A stretch of 64,000 nucleotides of DNA. Source: Oxalobacter sp. OttesenSCG-928-P03. GTDB taxonomy: Bacteria; Pseudomonadota; Gammaproteobacteria; Burkholderiales; Burkholderiaceae_D. Positions within the stretch are counted from its first letter, which is position 1; each line of letters starts with the position of its first letter. The DNA is taken from NCBI GenBank assembly GCA_030269625.1, contig JAJDFZ010000002.1:31752-95751 (forward strand). Direction: 5' to 3'. The translations under genes were made by a program, and so were the position numbers. The notes beneath the pieces were generated by a model, which was not told the origin of the DNA, searched no databases, and saw only the letters and a program-made list of their open reading frames with translations. Below, one piece after another: positions 9,266 to 18,899 of the stretch.

Positions 9266-9793
9266 TTATTCTCCCTCGAATTCACACAGGGTGAAAACGG
9301 CATAGCCGCTTTCTTCCAGTTTTTTGTGTCCGCCCAAATCGGGAAGGTCTACCAGAAAAGCGGCTTCGACCAATTCTCCCCCGCTTTGTTCGATCAGCCT
9401 GATGGCGGCGATGGCGGTTCCACCGGTAGCCAGCAGATCGTCAATCAGCAGGATTTTCTGGCCCGGCAGGATGGCATCATCATGTATTTCGATCCGGTCG
9501 GCGCCATATTCCAGTTCATAATCCTGTCCGATGGTTTTGCCAGGAAGTTTGCCTTTTTTGCGTATGGGGATCAGGCCGCAGCCCAGGGCATAGGCGAGGG
9601 GGGCGCCAACCAAAAAGCCGCGCGCCTCAATGACGGCGATTTTGTCGATTCCCGTGCCGGAATAGCGCATGACCAGTTCATCAACTGATTCACGCAGCCC
9701 GCGCGAATCCAGAAGGAGGGTGGTGATATCACGAAACTGGACGCCTTTTTTAGGGTAATCCGGGATGGTGCGAATGTAGGAAATGATAGACAT
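9266..9793 (-). CDS. apt: Adenine phosphoribosyltransferase
   Basis: A 175-residue type I phosphoribosyltransferase with the PRPP-binding motif [14 protein letters not shown] and the APT-specific [19 protein letters not shown]. It turns adenine plus PRPP into AMP. Its place between the class II aldolase and mtnA suggests it salvages the adenine freed by MtnP. AAAGG stands upstream of the start codon. The gap to the aldolase stop is 24 bases. Confidence 0.96.
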   Translation of the reverse strand: MSIISYIRTIPDYPKKGVQFRDITTLLLDSRGLRESVDELVMRYSGTGIDKIAVIEARGFLVGAPLAYALGCGLIPIRKKGKLPGKTIGQDYELEYGADRIEIHDDAILPGQKILLIDDLLATGGTAIAAIRLIEQSGGELVEAAFLVDLPDLGGHKKLEESGYAVFTLCEFEGE

Positions 9794-9817
9794 GACAAAC
9801 CTTTCAAAGCGTTGTTG

Positions 9818-10492
9818 TCAGGACGAGTGCCATTGGCCATAGTTTTTGAACTGTTCGAAAACCTTCTGCATTTGTTCCGGTGAGAGAAGTACCGGATTGC
9901 CAACCTGCAGAATGCGCCAGTATTGTTCACATAATGCTTCCACTTCGATTGCAACCGACAGGGCATGTTTCAGATTCCGTCCGGCCGCCAGCATGCCGTG
10001 ATGCGCCAGGAGGCAGGCATACCGGTCTTTCAACGCGATCAATGCAAGATCTGAGAGTTCCTGGGAGCCAAAGAGCGCATAAGGGGCGCAGCGGATAGAG
10101 TCTCCTCCAGCCAGAGCGATCATGTAGTGAAAGGGGGGGATATCGCGATGCAGGCATGCCAAGGTTGTTGCAAAGGGCGAGTGGACATGGATGACAGCGT
10201 TGGCATCAGAATAATGCATCAGGATATCGCGATGCATGCGCCATTCGGTGCTGGGCTTGTGTTCGCCCTGTGCCTGCCCGTCAAAATCCATTCGGACCAT
10301 GGCTGCGGCAGACATGTCATCAGGCGGCACGCCACTGGGGGTGATCAGAAAGGCGCTGTCTGACGAAGCTGTTCTGACACTGACATTGCCCGTTGTCCCT
10401 CGGTTCAGTCCGTTTTTTACCAGCTGCCTTGATATCAGCAGCAACTCTTCCCGAAGATGGCTGTCATCGTTGATGGAAGAGGCGTTACTCAT
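9818..10492 (-). CDS. Class II aldolase, FucA-like; candidate 5-methylthioribulose-1-phosphate aldolase (Ald2)
   Basis: A 224-residue class II (zinc) aldolase that resembles E. coli L-fuculose-1-phosphate aldolase along its length. It has GLNRGTTGNVSVR, LITPSGVP, PSTEWRMH with catalytic Glu83, IHVHSPFAT with zinc ligands His102 and His104, and LLAHHG with the third ligand at about 164-165. Its operon partners are mtnP, apt and mtnA. The same trio in Rhodospirillum and pathogenic E. coli includes an aldolase (Ald2) that splits 5-methylthioribulose 1-phosphate or 5-deoxyribulose 1-phosphate into DHAP and an aldehyde. MtnB dehydratase belongs to the same superfamily and is the main alternative. 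The FucA-like motifs and the lack of mtnC/mtnD/mtnW nearby favour an aldolase. The start overlaps the mtnP stop by four bases. Confidence 0.8.
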   Translation of the reverse strand: MSNASSINDDSHLREELLLISRQLVKNGLNRGTTGNVSVRTASSDSAFLITPSGVPPDDMSAAAMVRMDFDGQAQGEHKPSTEWRMHRDILMHYSDANAVIHVHSPFATTLACLHRDIPPFHYMIALAGGDSIRCAPYALFGSQELSDLALIALKDRYACLLAHHGMLAAGRNLKHALSVAIEVEALCEQYWRILQVGNPVLLSPEQMQKVFEQFKNYGQWHSS

Positions 10493-11358
10493 TTTTTGAG
10501 TACCCTTCCCGCAACAGCATCAAGCTGCTGTACCAGTTGGCTGTCCCGTGCACCGGGTGCGGTGATCAGGGCATGTTCCAGCGCAAAACGGCAGGAGCAG
10601 GATGAGGCCGATTCGTCGCCATGAAGCGAGGGGATGGCGCTGCACACCAGCGTGCGTGCTTTTTCAGCGTTATCGTGCAGGGTCTGGATGATCTGGCTGA
10701 CAGAGACATGGTCATGATCCGGGTGCCAGCAATCGTAATCGGTGACCATGGCAATGCTGGCGTAACACATCTCGGCTTCGCGGGCGAGCTTGGCTTCCGG
10801 CATGTTGGTCATGCCGATTACATCACAATTCCAGCTGCGGTAGAGTTCGGATTCCGCGTGGGTCGAAAACTGGGGGCCTTCCATGGCCAGGTAGGTGCCG
10901 CCTGAAACCGTTTCGATGCCGGCTTGTTTTGCGATGTCGTAAATGAGCCGGTTCAGGCGGACGCAGGTGGGGTGGGCCATGGAAATATGGGCAACGCATC
11001 CCGCCTCAAAAAAGGAATTTTTCCGGCCGTGTGTCCGGTCAATGTACTGGTCTACCAGCACAAACATGCCGGGGCGCAGATGTTCTTTCAGGGAACCGAC
11101 GGCACTGACGGAAATGATCTGCTTTGCGCCCGCGCGTTTTAAGGCATCGATGTTGGCACGGTAGTTGATCTGGGAGGGAGAGTATCGGTGTCCCCGTCCG
11201 TGACGTGGCAGAAAAACCAGCTGGCGGCCGTTCAGTTTGCCAAAAAGCAGTGCATCGGAAGGTTCGCCAAAGGAAGAGGAAACCTTTTCCCAGCGGGTAT
11301 CCGTGAGTCCCTCCATGTCGTATAAGCCGCTTCCGCCAATAATGCCTGTTATTCCCAT
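10489..11358 (-). CDS. mtnP: S-methyl-5'-thioadenosine phosphorylase
   Basis: A 289-residue purine nucleoside phosphorylase of the MTAP branch, which splits methylthioadenosine with phosphate into adenine and methylthioribose 1-phosphate. Motifs are GIIGGSGLYDM at the N-terminus, FLPRHGRGH, YRANIDALKRAG, MEGPQFSTHAES and NVIGMTN-like CDVIGMTNMPEAKLAREAE, with DYDCWH in the MTAP-specific pocket. I chose ATG 11358 over GTG 11364, because the GAAGG ribosome-binding site is better spaced for the ATG. It is the first gene of the operon. Confidence 0.95.
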   Translation of the reverse strand: MGITGIIGGSGLYDMEGLTDTRWEKVSSSFGEPSDALLFGKLNGRQLVFLPRHGRGHRYSPSQINYRANIDALKRAGAKQIISVSAVGSLKEHLRPGMFVLVDQYIDRTHGRKNSFFEAGCVAHISMAHPTCVRLNRLIYDIAKQAGIETVSGGTYLAMEGPQFSTHAESELYRSWNCDVIGMTNMPEAKLAREAEMCYASIAMVTDYDCWHPDHDHVSVSQIIQTLHDNAEKARTLVCSAIPSLHGDESASSCSCRFALEHALITAPGARDSQLVQQLDAVAGRVLKK

Positions 11359-11445
11359 TTCCACGCCTTCGTCTGCTTGTTTACCGGTTAATTATCGGGG
11401 CGCATGGCGTTTTATGCAAGGCAGGAAAAAGGCCGCCGGCAATGT

Positions 11446-11474
11446 AAAACGGCGCCGGGAGTTGCCGGCGCCGT
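11446..11474 (-). terminator. Terminator of the arg operon (argG end)
   Basis: ACGGCGCCGG (11449-11458) and CCGGCGCCGT (11465-11474) form a GC-rich 10-base-pair stem. Read on the minus strand, a short T run follows it. It lies just past argG. Confidence 0.75.
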
Positions 11475-11495
11475 GATGGATGAGCCTGTCTGGAG

Positions 11496-12725
11496 CTATT
11501 TTTTACGGCTTTCACGCAGGCTGGCAGCGATACGCATGCGCAGCGCATTCAGCTTGATAAAGCCGCCGGCATCTTTCTGGTCGTAAGCGCCGGCATCGTC
11601 TTCGAAGGTGGCAATTGTGGAATCAAACAACGAGTCAGCGGAGTCGCGCCCGGTCACAATGACATTGCCTTTGTACAGTTTGAGACTGACGGTGCCGTTG
11701 ACATGCTCCTGGGTATGGTCGATCAGTGTCTGCAGAGCGATCCGCTCGGGAGACCACCAGTAGCCGTTGTAGATCATGGAGGCGTAACGCGGCATCAGGT
11801 CGTCTTTCAGATGGGCGACTTCTCTGTCCAGCGTAATGGATTCAATGGCACGGTGTGCAGGCAGGAGGATGGTGCCGCCGGGTGTTTCATAGCAGCCGCG
11901 CGATTTCATGCCGACATAGCGGTTTTCGACAAGATCAAGCCGACCGATGCCATGTTTGCCGCCCAGACGATTGAGTTCGGTCAGCAGGGCGGCCGGGGAC
12001 ATTGTCTGGCCATTGATAGAAACCGGGTCACCTTTTTCAAACCCGATCTGGATATGTTCTGCCTGATCCGGAGCGGCTTCCGGGCTGACAGTCCAGCGCC
12101 ACATGGATTCTTCCGGTTCGGCGCTGGGATCTTCCAGGTGGCGCCCTTCGTAGCTGATATGAAGCAGGTTGGCATCCATCGAATAGGGAGCACCTCCCTG
12201 GCGGTGTTTCATGTCGATTTCGATACCGGCATTTTCCGCGTATTCGAGCAGTTTTTCCCGGGAAAGCAAATCCCACTCACGCCAGGGCGCGATGATCCTG
12301 ATGCCGGGCATCAGGGCATAGGCGCCGAGCTCAAAACGGACCTGGTCGTTTCCTTTGCCGGTAGCGCCATGAGAGATGGCGTCAGCGCCTGTCTGGCGCG
12401 CTATCTCGATCTGGCGTTTGGCGATGAGCGGACGGGCAATACTGGTACCGAGAAGGTACTCGCCTTCGTAAATGGCGTTGGCGCGGAACATGGGAAAAAC
12501 AAAGTCCCGGACAAATTCTTCACGCAGGTCATCAATAAAGATGTTTTCCGGCTTGATACCGAATTTCAGCGCTTTCTGTCTTGCCGGATCCAGTTCTTCT
12601 CCCTGCCCCAGGTCAGCGGTAAAGGTGATGACTTCACACTGATAGGTATCCTGAAGCCATTTGAGAATAACAGAGGTATCCAGACCACCGGAATAGGCCA
12701 GGACCACTTTTTTTACATCACTCAT
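11496..12725 (-). CDS. argG: Argininosuccinate synthase
   Basis: A 409-residue ArgG that joins citrulline and aspartate with ATP in arginine synthesis. The ATP-binding P-loop-like motif [16 protein letters not shown] is near residue 9. [15 protein letters not shown] and [15 protein letters not shown] are typical of the short (type I) family. The N-terminus fits the family and no other start is needed. It follows argF on the same strand after 126 bases without a visible terminator, so argF-argG are probably cotranscribed. Confidence 0.97.
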   Translation of the reverse strand: MSDVKKVVLAYSGGLDTSVILKWLQDTYQCEVITFTADLGQGEELDPARQKALKFGIKPENIFIDDLREEFVRDFVFPMFRANAIYEGEYLLGTSIARPLIAKRQIEIARQTGADAISHGATGKGNDQVRFELGAYALMPGIRIIAPWREWDLLSREKLLEYAENAGIEIDMKHRQGGAPYSMDANLLHISYEGRHLEDPSAEPEESMWRWTVSPEAAPDQAEHIQIGFEKGDPVSINGQTMSPAALLTELNRLGGKHGIGRLDLVENRYVGMKSRGCYETPGGTILLPAHRAIESITLDREVAHLKDDLMPRYASMIYNGYWWSPERIALQTLIDHTQEHVNGTVSLKLYKGNVIVTGRDSADSLFDSTIATFEDDAGAYDQKDAGGFIKLNALRMRIAASLRESRKK

Positions 12726-12851
12726 GATTTTTTGCTTTCACTTGTTTCAGTTGGAAAGGACATGCCGTGAAAGGTTGCCGGGGGAATGACAGGGATCACG
12801 GCGGTATGTCCAGCATTTTATGCCGATTCGGGTCAAACGGGAATATGGCGT

Positions 12852-13763
12852 CTATACCCGGTCCAGTACGAGGTATTCCAGGAGTGCTTTCTGGACATGA
12901 AGGCGGTTTTCCGCTTCTTCCCAGACGACAGACTGGGGGCCGTCGATGACTTCTGACGTGACCTCTTCACCCCGGTGGGCCGGCAGGCAGTGCATGAAAA
13001 GGGCATCAGGCGCTGCACGGCTCATTTTTTCGGCATCCACGCACCAGCCGTCAAAGGCTTTTAAGCGGGCGGCGTTTTCTTCCTCGAATCCCATGCTGGT
13101 CCAGACATCTGTTGTGACGAGATGGGCGCCCTCACAGGCTTTTGCCGGGTCGTCAAACAGGGTGAAGTAGCTGTGGTCGGAAGAGACCAGGTCGTAGTTG
13201 ATATCGTATCCCTTCGGGGTCGAGATATTGAGGTGAAACCCGAAAATCCGGGCTGCCTGCAGCCATGAATAAAGCATGTTATTGGCATCGCCTATCCAGG
13301 TAACGGTTTTTCCCCGAATGGCCTGACGGTGCTCAATGAAGGTGAAAACGTCAGCCAGGACCTGGCAGGGATGATGTTCGTTTGTGAGTCCGTTGATGAC
13401 CGGAACACGGGAGGACGCGGCAAAACGCTCGATAATTTCATGGCCGAAGGTGCGGACCATGATAACGTCACACATTCTTGACATGACCTGGGCGGCATCC
13501 TCAATGGGTTCGCCCCTGCCTAACTGGCTGTCGCGGGTATTCAGGTAAATGGCGGTACCGCCGAGTTGAGCCATCCCGGCCTCGAAAGAAAGACGGGTTC
13601 GGGTTGAGCTTTTTTCAAATACCATGACCAGCGTGCGATCCAGAAGCGGATGATAAGTTTCGTAGTTCTTGAATTTGCGCTTGATGATACGCGCACGCTC
13701 AATCAGATATTCGTATTCAGCCAGCGAGAAATCGGAAAATTGCAAATAGTGTTTGATTGTCAT
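12852..13763 (-). CDS. argF: Ornithine carbamoyltransferase
   Basis: A 303-residue anabolic OTCase, making citrulline from ornithine and carbamoyl phosphate. The carbamoyl-phosphate site SSTRTR is near residue 53, HPCQ lies in the middle, and MHCLPAHRGEEV carries the ornithine-binding Cys. A strong GGGAGG ribosome-binding site precedes the ATG at 13763. It leads argF-argG. A TATAAT promoter flanked by an inverted repeat lies upstream. Confidence 0.97.
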   Translation of the reverse strand: MTIKHYLQFSDFSLAEYEYLIERARIIKRKFKNYETYHPLLDRTLVMVFEKSSTRTRLSFEAGMAQLGGTAIYLNTRDSQLGRGEPIEDAAQVMSRMCDVIMVRTFGHEIIERFAASSRVPVINGLTNEHHPCQVLADVFTFIEHRQAIRGKTVTWIGDANNMLYSWLQAARIFGFHLNISTPKGYDINYDLVSSDHSYFTLFDDPAKACEGAHLVTTDVWTSMGFEEENAARLKAFDGWCVDAEKMSRAAPDALFMHCLPAHRGEEVTSEVIDGPQSVVWEEAENRLHVQKALLEYLVLDRV

Positions 13764-13806
13764 ACATGACCTCCCGGGTCAGAAAAAGCTGACGGGGGCG
13801 TAATTA

Positions 13807-13846
13807 AATTGCTGATTATATTAGATTTGTTCATATTACAGCAATT
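13807..13846 (-). promoter_or_regulatory. argF promoter with flanking inverted repeat
   Basis: On the minus strand TTGCTG (13844-13839), an 18-base spacer and TATAAT (13820-13815) form a promoter. An exact 8-base inverted repeat brackets it: AATTGCTG at 13807-13814 and CAGCAATT at 13839-13846 (plus-strand reading). The repeat overlaps the -35 and the start-site side of the -10, as an operator would. Confidence 0.5.
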
Positions 13847-13888
13847 GCGCCGGGAGGATATTGCCGCAAAAAGGATAATTGTCACAGA

Positions 13889-14785
13889 TCAGTAAACTTT
13901 CTGCGATGACTCGTGAAGCAACTGGGCGTACAGGCGATGGCGCATGGGTGAAATATCACCGGTTTCCACTGCTTCCAGTATGGCGCATCCCGGCTCGGCG
14001 AGATGCCTGCAGTTGTGGAAACGGCAGTGCCCGAGATAGGGGCGAAATTCCCGGAATGCTTTTTCAAGCGCTTCCCTGTCCAGGTGATACAGGCCGAATT
14101 CCTGGAATCCAGGGGAATCAATCAGGGCGGAATGGCTGTCTACCTGGTACAGGCGGGTGAAAGTGGTGGTGTGTTTGCCCGAATCCAGCGCGGATGAAAT
14201 TTCCCGGGTAGCGATATCCACGCCCGGGATCAGGATGTTGATAATGGATGATTTACCCATGCCGGATTGCCCGATCAGGATGGTCAGCTGATTTTCGACC
14301 AGCGGCATCAGGGTCTGGCGCGTGATTTGCGGCTCTTCTGTTGCCGAGACTTCATGCACCGGATAGCCCAGCGAGCGATAAAGGGCAAGACGCTCACGTG
14401 TCCTGGGCAGTGCATCGGCAATGTCCGTCTTGTTCAGGATCAGGTGCGCGGGAATTCCGACAGCTTCGGCTGCTACCAGCGCGCGTGAAATCAGGTCGTC
14501 GGTAAAACCGGGCTCGGTGGCGACGACAATGAAAAGCTGGGTGACATTGGCCGCCAGCAGTTTGGATTTGAACTGGTCGGAGCGAAAAAGCAGGGTCTGG
14601 CGTGCCTCGATGGATTCAATGACAGCCTGTCCTTTGGCTGTCGGGGTAATCATGACATGATCTCCCACGGCCACATCGCTTTTTTTCCCCCGCGTTACGC
14701 TCTGTATGAGTTCACCGTCCAGTTCAGCCAGGTAATGGCGTCCATGGGCGGCAATAACAAGGGCTTTTTTTAACGGTCTGGTCAT
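13889..14785 (-). CDS. rsgA: Ribosome small-subunit biogenesis GTPase RsgA
   Basis: A 298-residue circularly permuted GTPase with an N-terminal OB fold, then G4 (LNKTDIAD), G1 (GQSGMGKSS), G3 ([10 protein letters not shown]) in that permuted order, and a C-terminal zinc site ([14 protein letters not shown]). It tests and releases late 30S subunits. The start overlaps the stop of the M48 protease gene by four bases, so the two are translated together. No clear terminator follows. Confidence 0.96.
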   Translation of the reverse strand: MTRPLKKALVIAAHGRHYLAELDGELIQSVTRGKKSDVAVGDHVMITPTAKGQAVIESIEARQTLLFRSDQFKSKLLAANVTQLFIVVATEPGFTDDLISRALVAAEAVGIPAHLILNKTDIADALPRTRERLALYRSLGYPVHEVSATEEPQITRQTLMPLVENQLTILIGQSGMGKSSIINILIPGVDIATREISSALDSGKHTTTFTRLYQVDSHSALIDSPGFQEFGLYHLDREALEKAFREFRPYLGHCRFHNCRHLAEPGCAILEAVETGDISPMRHRLYAQLLHESSQKVY

Positions 14786-16041
14786 GTCTTGCCGAGTAAT
14801 CTCTCTATGCGGATGCTGGCGGGCGGGTGTGAATCATAAAAGGCAGAATACAACGGATCAGGGGTCAGCGTCGAGGCATTGTCTTCATACATCCTTACCA
14901 GGGCCGAGACCAGGTCTTCAGTACGGGCATATTGTGCGGCAAAGGCATCGGCTTCAAACTCATGTTTGCGCGAGCTGATGGAAACAAGCGGCGAAAAAAA
15001 GAAGGTAAAAAGCGGCAGCGTCAGGGCAAAGAGCAGCAGTGCCATGGCATCGTTGTCTGCCGTCAGTGACGGACTGACGCCCAGTCCGAGATAAAACCAG
15101 CCCTGTGTTTTCAGGTAACCCAAAAGCGCCAGAAAACCCAGCGACGCCACAGCCATGACAGCCATCCGCTTGATGATGTGCTTCAGGCGGAAATGCCCCA
15201 GTTCATGCGCGAGAACGGCTTCGACTTCAGGAGGGGAAAGACGTGAAATCAGCGTGTCATAAAAAACGATACGCCTGGCAGCCCCAAAACCGGTGAAATA
15301 GGCATTGCCATGCGAACTGCGCCTGGAGCCATCCATGACAAAAAGCCCGTTTGAGGTAAACCCTGTTCTTTCCAGGAGATGCTCGATTCGGGTACGCAGG
15401 TCGCTGGCTTCCAGCGGCGTGAATTTGTTGAATAGCGGCGCGATCAGCGTCGGATACAGGACCATCATGAGCAGTTGAAAGCCGTTCCACAGGAGCCACG
15501 CATAAATCCACCACCAGTCTCCGGAACGGGACATGATCACCAGCACAAGCCAGGCCAGCGGCAGGCCGATGATGGCGCCCATGAGGGTGCTTTTTGCCAT
15601 GTCTGCGAAAAAGAGTGTAGGGGACATCTTGTTGAAGCCGAATTTTTCTTCAATGACAAACTGGCTGTAATAGTCAAATGGCAGGTCAAGCAGGCCGGAA
15701 ATGAAGGCAAAAGCCGCCAGGAGTCCGATCTGGTACAGCATGGTCGGACCAGTCATCGCAAGAACCTGTTCGGCCAGGTATTCCAGTCCGCCGAAAAGCG
15801 TAAAGCACAGGAGAACAAACGCGTCGAAAAACATCATGAACAGGGCAAATCGCCGCTTGGCAATGGTGTAGTCGGCGGCTTTCTGGTGTGCCGTCAGGGG
15901 GATATCAGAGGCAAACTGCGGGGGGACAGTATCCCGGTTGGCTTTCACATGCCGGATCTGGCGAAGGGACAGCCAAAGGCGGGCAAGGAGGGTTGCGGCA
16001 AGAAAAAAACCGAAAATCAGCGTAAAAGCATGTGATGTCAT
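14782..16041 (-). CDS. M48 family membrane metalloprotease (Ste24/CAAX-protease-like)
   Basis: A 419-residue integral membrane protein with several hydrophobic segments and the zinc motif HELGH within [14 protein letters not shown], followed by EFEADAFA carrying the third ligand. This layout matches M48 Ste24-type proteases rather than the shorter HtpX. Bacterial members are thought to act in membrane protein quality control; no prenylated substrate is expected. It starts 48 bases from the divergently transcribed orn and couples to rsgA. The pairing with rsgA and orn is common in betaproteobacteria. Confidence 0.92.
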   Translation of the reverse strand: MTSHAFTLIFGFFLAATLLARLWLSLRQIRHVKANRDTVPPQFASDIPLTAHQKAADYTIAKRRFALFMMFFDAFVLLCFTLFGGLEYLAEQVLAMTGPTMLYQIGLLAAFAFISGLLDLPFDYYSQFVIEEKFGFNKMSPTLFFADMAKSTLMGAIIGLPLAWLVLVIMSRSGDWWWIYAWLLWNGFQLLMMVLYPTLIAPLFNKFTPLEASDLRTRIEHLLERTGFTSNGLFVMDGSRRSSHGNAYFTGFGAARRIVFYDTLISRLSPPEVEAVLAHELGHFRLKHIIKRMAVMAVASLGFLALLGYLKTQGWFYLGLGVSPSLTADNDAMALLLFALTLPLFTFFFSPLVSISSRKHEFEADAFAAQYARTEDLVSALVRMYEDNASTLTPDPLYSAFYDSHPPASIRIERLLGKT

Positions 16042-16089
16042 TTTATCCTTGTGAGAAAATGCGCAATTAAAGCCTATAAGGATCGAATT

Positions 16090-16689
16090 ATGTCACAAGC
16101 AGAAGAGTTGCAATCCGGATCGGATCAGGTTTTGACAACACCCGCTCATCCCAGTGAGTTTAATCTGATCTGGGTGGATATGGAAATGACCGGGCTGGAT
16201 CCGGATACGGATGCCATTATCGAGATTGCCGTTGTGGTGACGGATTCCGAACTCAATGTTCTGGGAGAGGGGCCGGTACTTGCCATTTATCAGCCGGATG
16301 CCGTGCTTGACAAAATGGATGCCTGGAACAAGGGAACGCATGGACGCTCCGGGCTGACTGAGCGGGTAAAGGCATCCACCATCAACGAGGCTGCAGCAGA
16401 AGATATTCTGATCGAATTTCTCAAGCCGTATGTGCCAAAGGGCAAGTCACCGATGTGCGGCAATACAATCTGCCAGGACCGCCGTTTCATGGTGCGCGGT
16501 ATGCCGCGGCTGGAAGCTTATTTCCATTACCGGAACCTGGATGTCTCAACGCTCAAGGAGCTGTGCCGCCGCTGGAAGCCCGAAGTGGAAGCGAATTTCA
16601 AGAAGCAGCAAAAGCATACGGCACTGGCAGATATCAGGGAATCCATTGAAGAGTTGCGCTATTACCGTCAGCACTTTATTCATATCTGA
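16090..16689 (+). CDS. orn: Oligoribonuclease
   Basis: A 199-residue DEDDh 3'-5' exonuclease that degrades very short RNAs and pGpG, the linear product of cyclic-di-GMP breakdown. Motifs are [11 protein letters not shown], the [10 protein letters not shown] stretch and the [19 protein letters not shown] tail. I start it at ATG 16090, which has AAGGA seven bases upstream, rather than the GTG at 16051. The histidine kinase gene follows after 14 bases. Confidence 0.96.
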   Translation: MSQAEELQSGSDQVLTTPAHPSEFNLIWVDMEMTGLDPDTDAIIEIAVVVTDSELNVLGEGPVLAIYQPDAVLDKMDAWNKGTHGRSGLTERVKASTINEAAAEDILIEFLKPYVPKGKSPMCGNTICQDRRFMVRGMPRLEAYFHYRNLDVSTLKELCRRWKPEVEANFKKQQKHTALADIRESIEELRYYRQHFIHI

Positions 16690-16703
16690 TTTTCAGGCAT
16701 CTC

Positions 16704-17408
16704 ATGGAAGCGGAACCGGTTGATAATGAAGCGTTGCGCGAACTGATTGACCATCAGGAGCGCATACGCGAAGATGAACGAAAACGGATCGCGCGTGAAA
16801 TCCATGATGAACTGGGGCAGTATCTGCTGGCCCTGCGTATTGAGGTTTCGCTGCTCAAGGATGCGAGCAACGACGTCATGAGACAGCGTCAGACGCGGGT
16901 CGACCGGATTCTCGAGCATGTGGATTCCACGGTCAAAAGCGTGCGGACCATTATCAATAATCTTCGTCCGGCCGTACTGGATCTTGGCCTGGTTCCTTCT
17001 CTGGAATGGCAGGCACGGGATTTTGAACGCCGTAACGGTATCCGGTGTGAATTTTTCACGACAGACGAGAATCTTTCCCTGGATGACGAGCCATCCACGG
17101 TATTGTTCCGCATACTTCAGGAGACGCTTACCAATGTGGTGAGACATGCGAAAGCAACGCATGTGAAAATCAGTCTTTCAACGGGAAAAGACCGGCTGGT
17201 CATGCGGGTTGCCGATAATGGCATTGGCATGCCAAAGGTGCGCAACCGCAAAATCAAATCGTTCGGGCTGGCGGGAATCCGCGAGCGCATTGCCATGCTC
17301 AACGGGGAGTTTTCCATTGAAAGCAATGATGCCGGAACCATCCTGACCTTTATTCTTCCTTATGGGCAGCCCGATGACCTGTTCAGTGGTCATCCAGAAA
17401 GGGCTTGA
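16704..17408 (+). CDS. Small cytosolic sensor histidine kinase (NarX/DegS-type, HisKA_3)
   Basis: A 234-residue kinase made almost only of the transmitter: a short helical N-terminus, the HisKA_3 H-box REIHDELGQYL with His34, then an N-box (ILQETLTNVVRHAKATHV) and G-box (DNGIGMPK, FGLAGIRERIAMLNG). There is no transmembrane segment and no recognisable sensor domain. Usually such kinases pair with a LuxR-type response regulator, but none is encoded next to it. It sits 14 bases behind orn and its end overlaps waaA by 26 bases on the other strand. The signal and partner cannot be read from the window. Confidence 0.88.
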   Translation: MEAEPVDNEALRELIDHQERIREDERKRIAREIHDELGQYLLALRIEVSLLKDASNDVMRQRQTRVDRILEHVDSTVKSVRTIINNLRPAVLDLGLVPSLEWQARDFERRNGIRCEFFTTDENLSLDDEPSTVLFRILQETLTNVVRHAKATHVKISLSTGKDRLVMRVADNGIGMPKVRNRKIKSFGLAGIRERIAMLNGEFSIESNDAGTILTFILPYGQPDDLFSGHPERA

Positions 17409-18666
17409 GGATTTCCAGCGTCCGTTCTGTCGCGCCACGCTGCCGCCGGGCAAACTGTTGTGCTTTTTCTCCCATGATACGGCGTGTTTCATCATTTGAC
17501 AGGAGACGGCCGGCTTCACGCATCAGATCGGTGGCGGAATGAATACGCACAGCGGCGCCTTCAAGCACGGCATCTTCCGTGATGGCCTCGAAATTGAAAG
17601 TATGGGGGCCGATAATGACCGGAACGCCAAGCGCACAGGCTTCAATCAGATTCTGTCCGCCAAGCGGTTCCAGGCTGCCGCCGATGAATGCCACGTCAGA
17701 AGCTGCGTAGTAAGCGAACATTTCACCCATTGAATCGCCCAAAAGCACCCGGGTATCACGTGGAAGCGGTAAAGCGGAAGCAAGGTCCGTTCCCAGTTCC
17801 GAGCGCCGGATCATGGATAGTTTTCTTGCCGTGATCATTTCGGCAACCGCGTCAAAGCGCTGGGGATGGCGGGGTACCATGAGCAGAAGTGTTTCCGGGG
17901 GAGATAAATCCGAAAGGGCATCCAGAATCGGGTTTTCCTCACCATCGCGGGTACTGGCGCACATCAGAACGGGGCGTTCGCCAATGCAGGCGCGAAGACG
18001 GCGTCCTTTTTCAATCATTTCTTCTGTCGGTGTGGCGTCAAACTTGACGCTGCCGGCGACGGTGACGTGTCGTGAACCGAATTCCCTCAGGCGCTTTGCA
18101 TCGGTTTCTGTCTGGGCCGCCACGCAACTGATGCCATCAGCAGCTTCCTGTATCAGCGAGGGCAGCCGTTTACCCTTTTTCAGGGAGCGTTCTGACAGGC
18201 GTGCATTGACGAGCGCGACAGGAATGCGGCTGGCCCGGCATTGTGCAATCAGGTTGGGCCAGACTTCCGTTTCCATGAGAATGCAGATGCCGGGCTGAAA
18301 ACGGGAGATAAGGCGGCGCATCATGAAACCGGTATCGTACGGAAGATATGCCTGCATGACGCGGGGATTGTTGCCGAAGAGTTCCTGCCCGGTTGCCCGT
18401 CCTGTCGGTGTCATGCAGGTAAGCAGGACATTTCTGTCCGGATAGGCAGCAAGAAGGGCTTCTACCAGAGGTTCTGCTGCGCGGGTTTCGCCAACGGATA
18501 CGGCGTGAACCCATATGCAGCCGGCAGAAACCGGCGATGACGGGTAAACCCCCAGCCTTTCGGCAATATGCCTGCGATAGCCGGGTTCCTTTTTCCCGCG
18601 CCACCATAAACGGAAGAGGGCAAACGGGAGAAGCAGCCACCAGGCAAGAGAATACAAAATTCGCAT
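17383..18666 (-). CDS. waaA: 3-deoxy-D-manno-octulosonic acid (Kdo) transferase
   Basis: A 427-residue GT30 glycosyltransferase that adds Kdo to lipid A precursor at the inner face of the membrane. It has an N-terminal hydrophobic anchor, WVHAVSVGETRAAEPL, LMETEVWPNL and GGSLEPLGGQNLIEACALGVPVIIGPH. Whether it adds one or two Kdo residues cannot be decided from sequence. Its 3' end overlaps the convergent kinase gene. Confidence 0.95.
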   Translation of the reverse strand: MRILYSLAWWLLLPFALFRLWWRGKKEPGYRRHIAERLGVYPSSPVSAGCIWVHAVSVGETRAAEPLVEALLAAYPDRNVLLTCMTPTGRATGQELFGNNPRVMQAYLPYDTGFMMRRLISRFQPGICILMETEVWPNLIAQCRASRIPVALVNARLSERSLKKGKRLPSLIQEAADGISCVAAQTETDAKRLREFGSRHVTVAGSVKFDATPTEEMIEKGRRLRACIGERPVLMCASTRDGEENPILDALSDLSPPETLLLMVPRHPQRFDAVAEMITARKLSMIRRSELGTDLASALPLPRDTRVLLGDSMGEMFAYYAASDVAFIGGSLEPLGGQNLIEACALGVPVIIGPHTFNFEAITEDAVLEGAAVRIHSATDLMREAGRLLSNDETRRIMGEKAQQFARRQRGATERTLEILKPFLDDH

Positions 18667-18899
18667 CGATGCGCTTAAATAAGTTTTTCTGAACCAGACG
18701 TATTATCCATGAAATAGGGGCTGATGCGTATCAGATGCGCGATTTTCCTTGCTTGTCCGCCTGAGGCCCGTGTTGCACATAATTATTTGATTTGATGTAA
18801 AATATCTCATGTGTTTAATTTCTTTCTGGCAATTGTTTCTGACTCGGAGCAGCCCATTGAGAAATCGGCAGCACGGGTCATGTAAATGGCCGGGGAGCA

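Noticed and set aside
11703-12770. A 355-codon plus-strand frame over argG
   Set aside because: argG on the minus strand is complete and conserved; the plus-strand frame has no family character.
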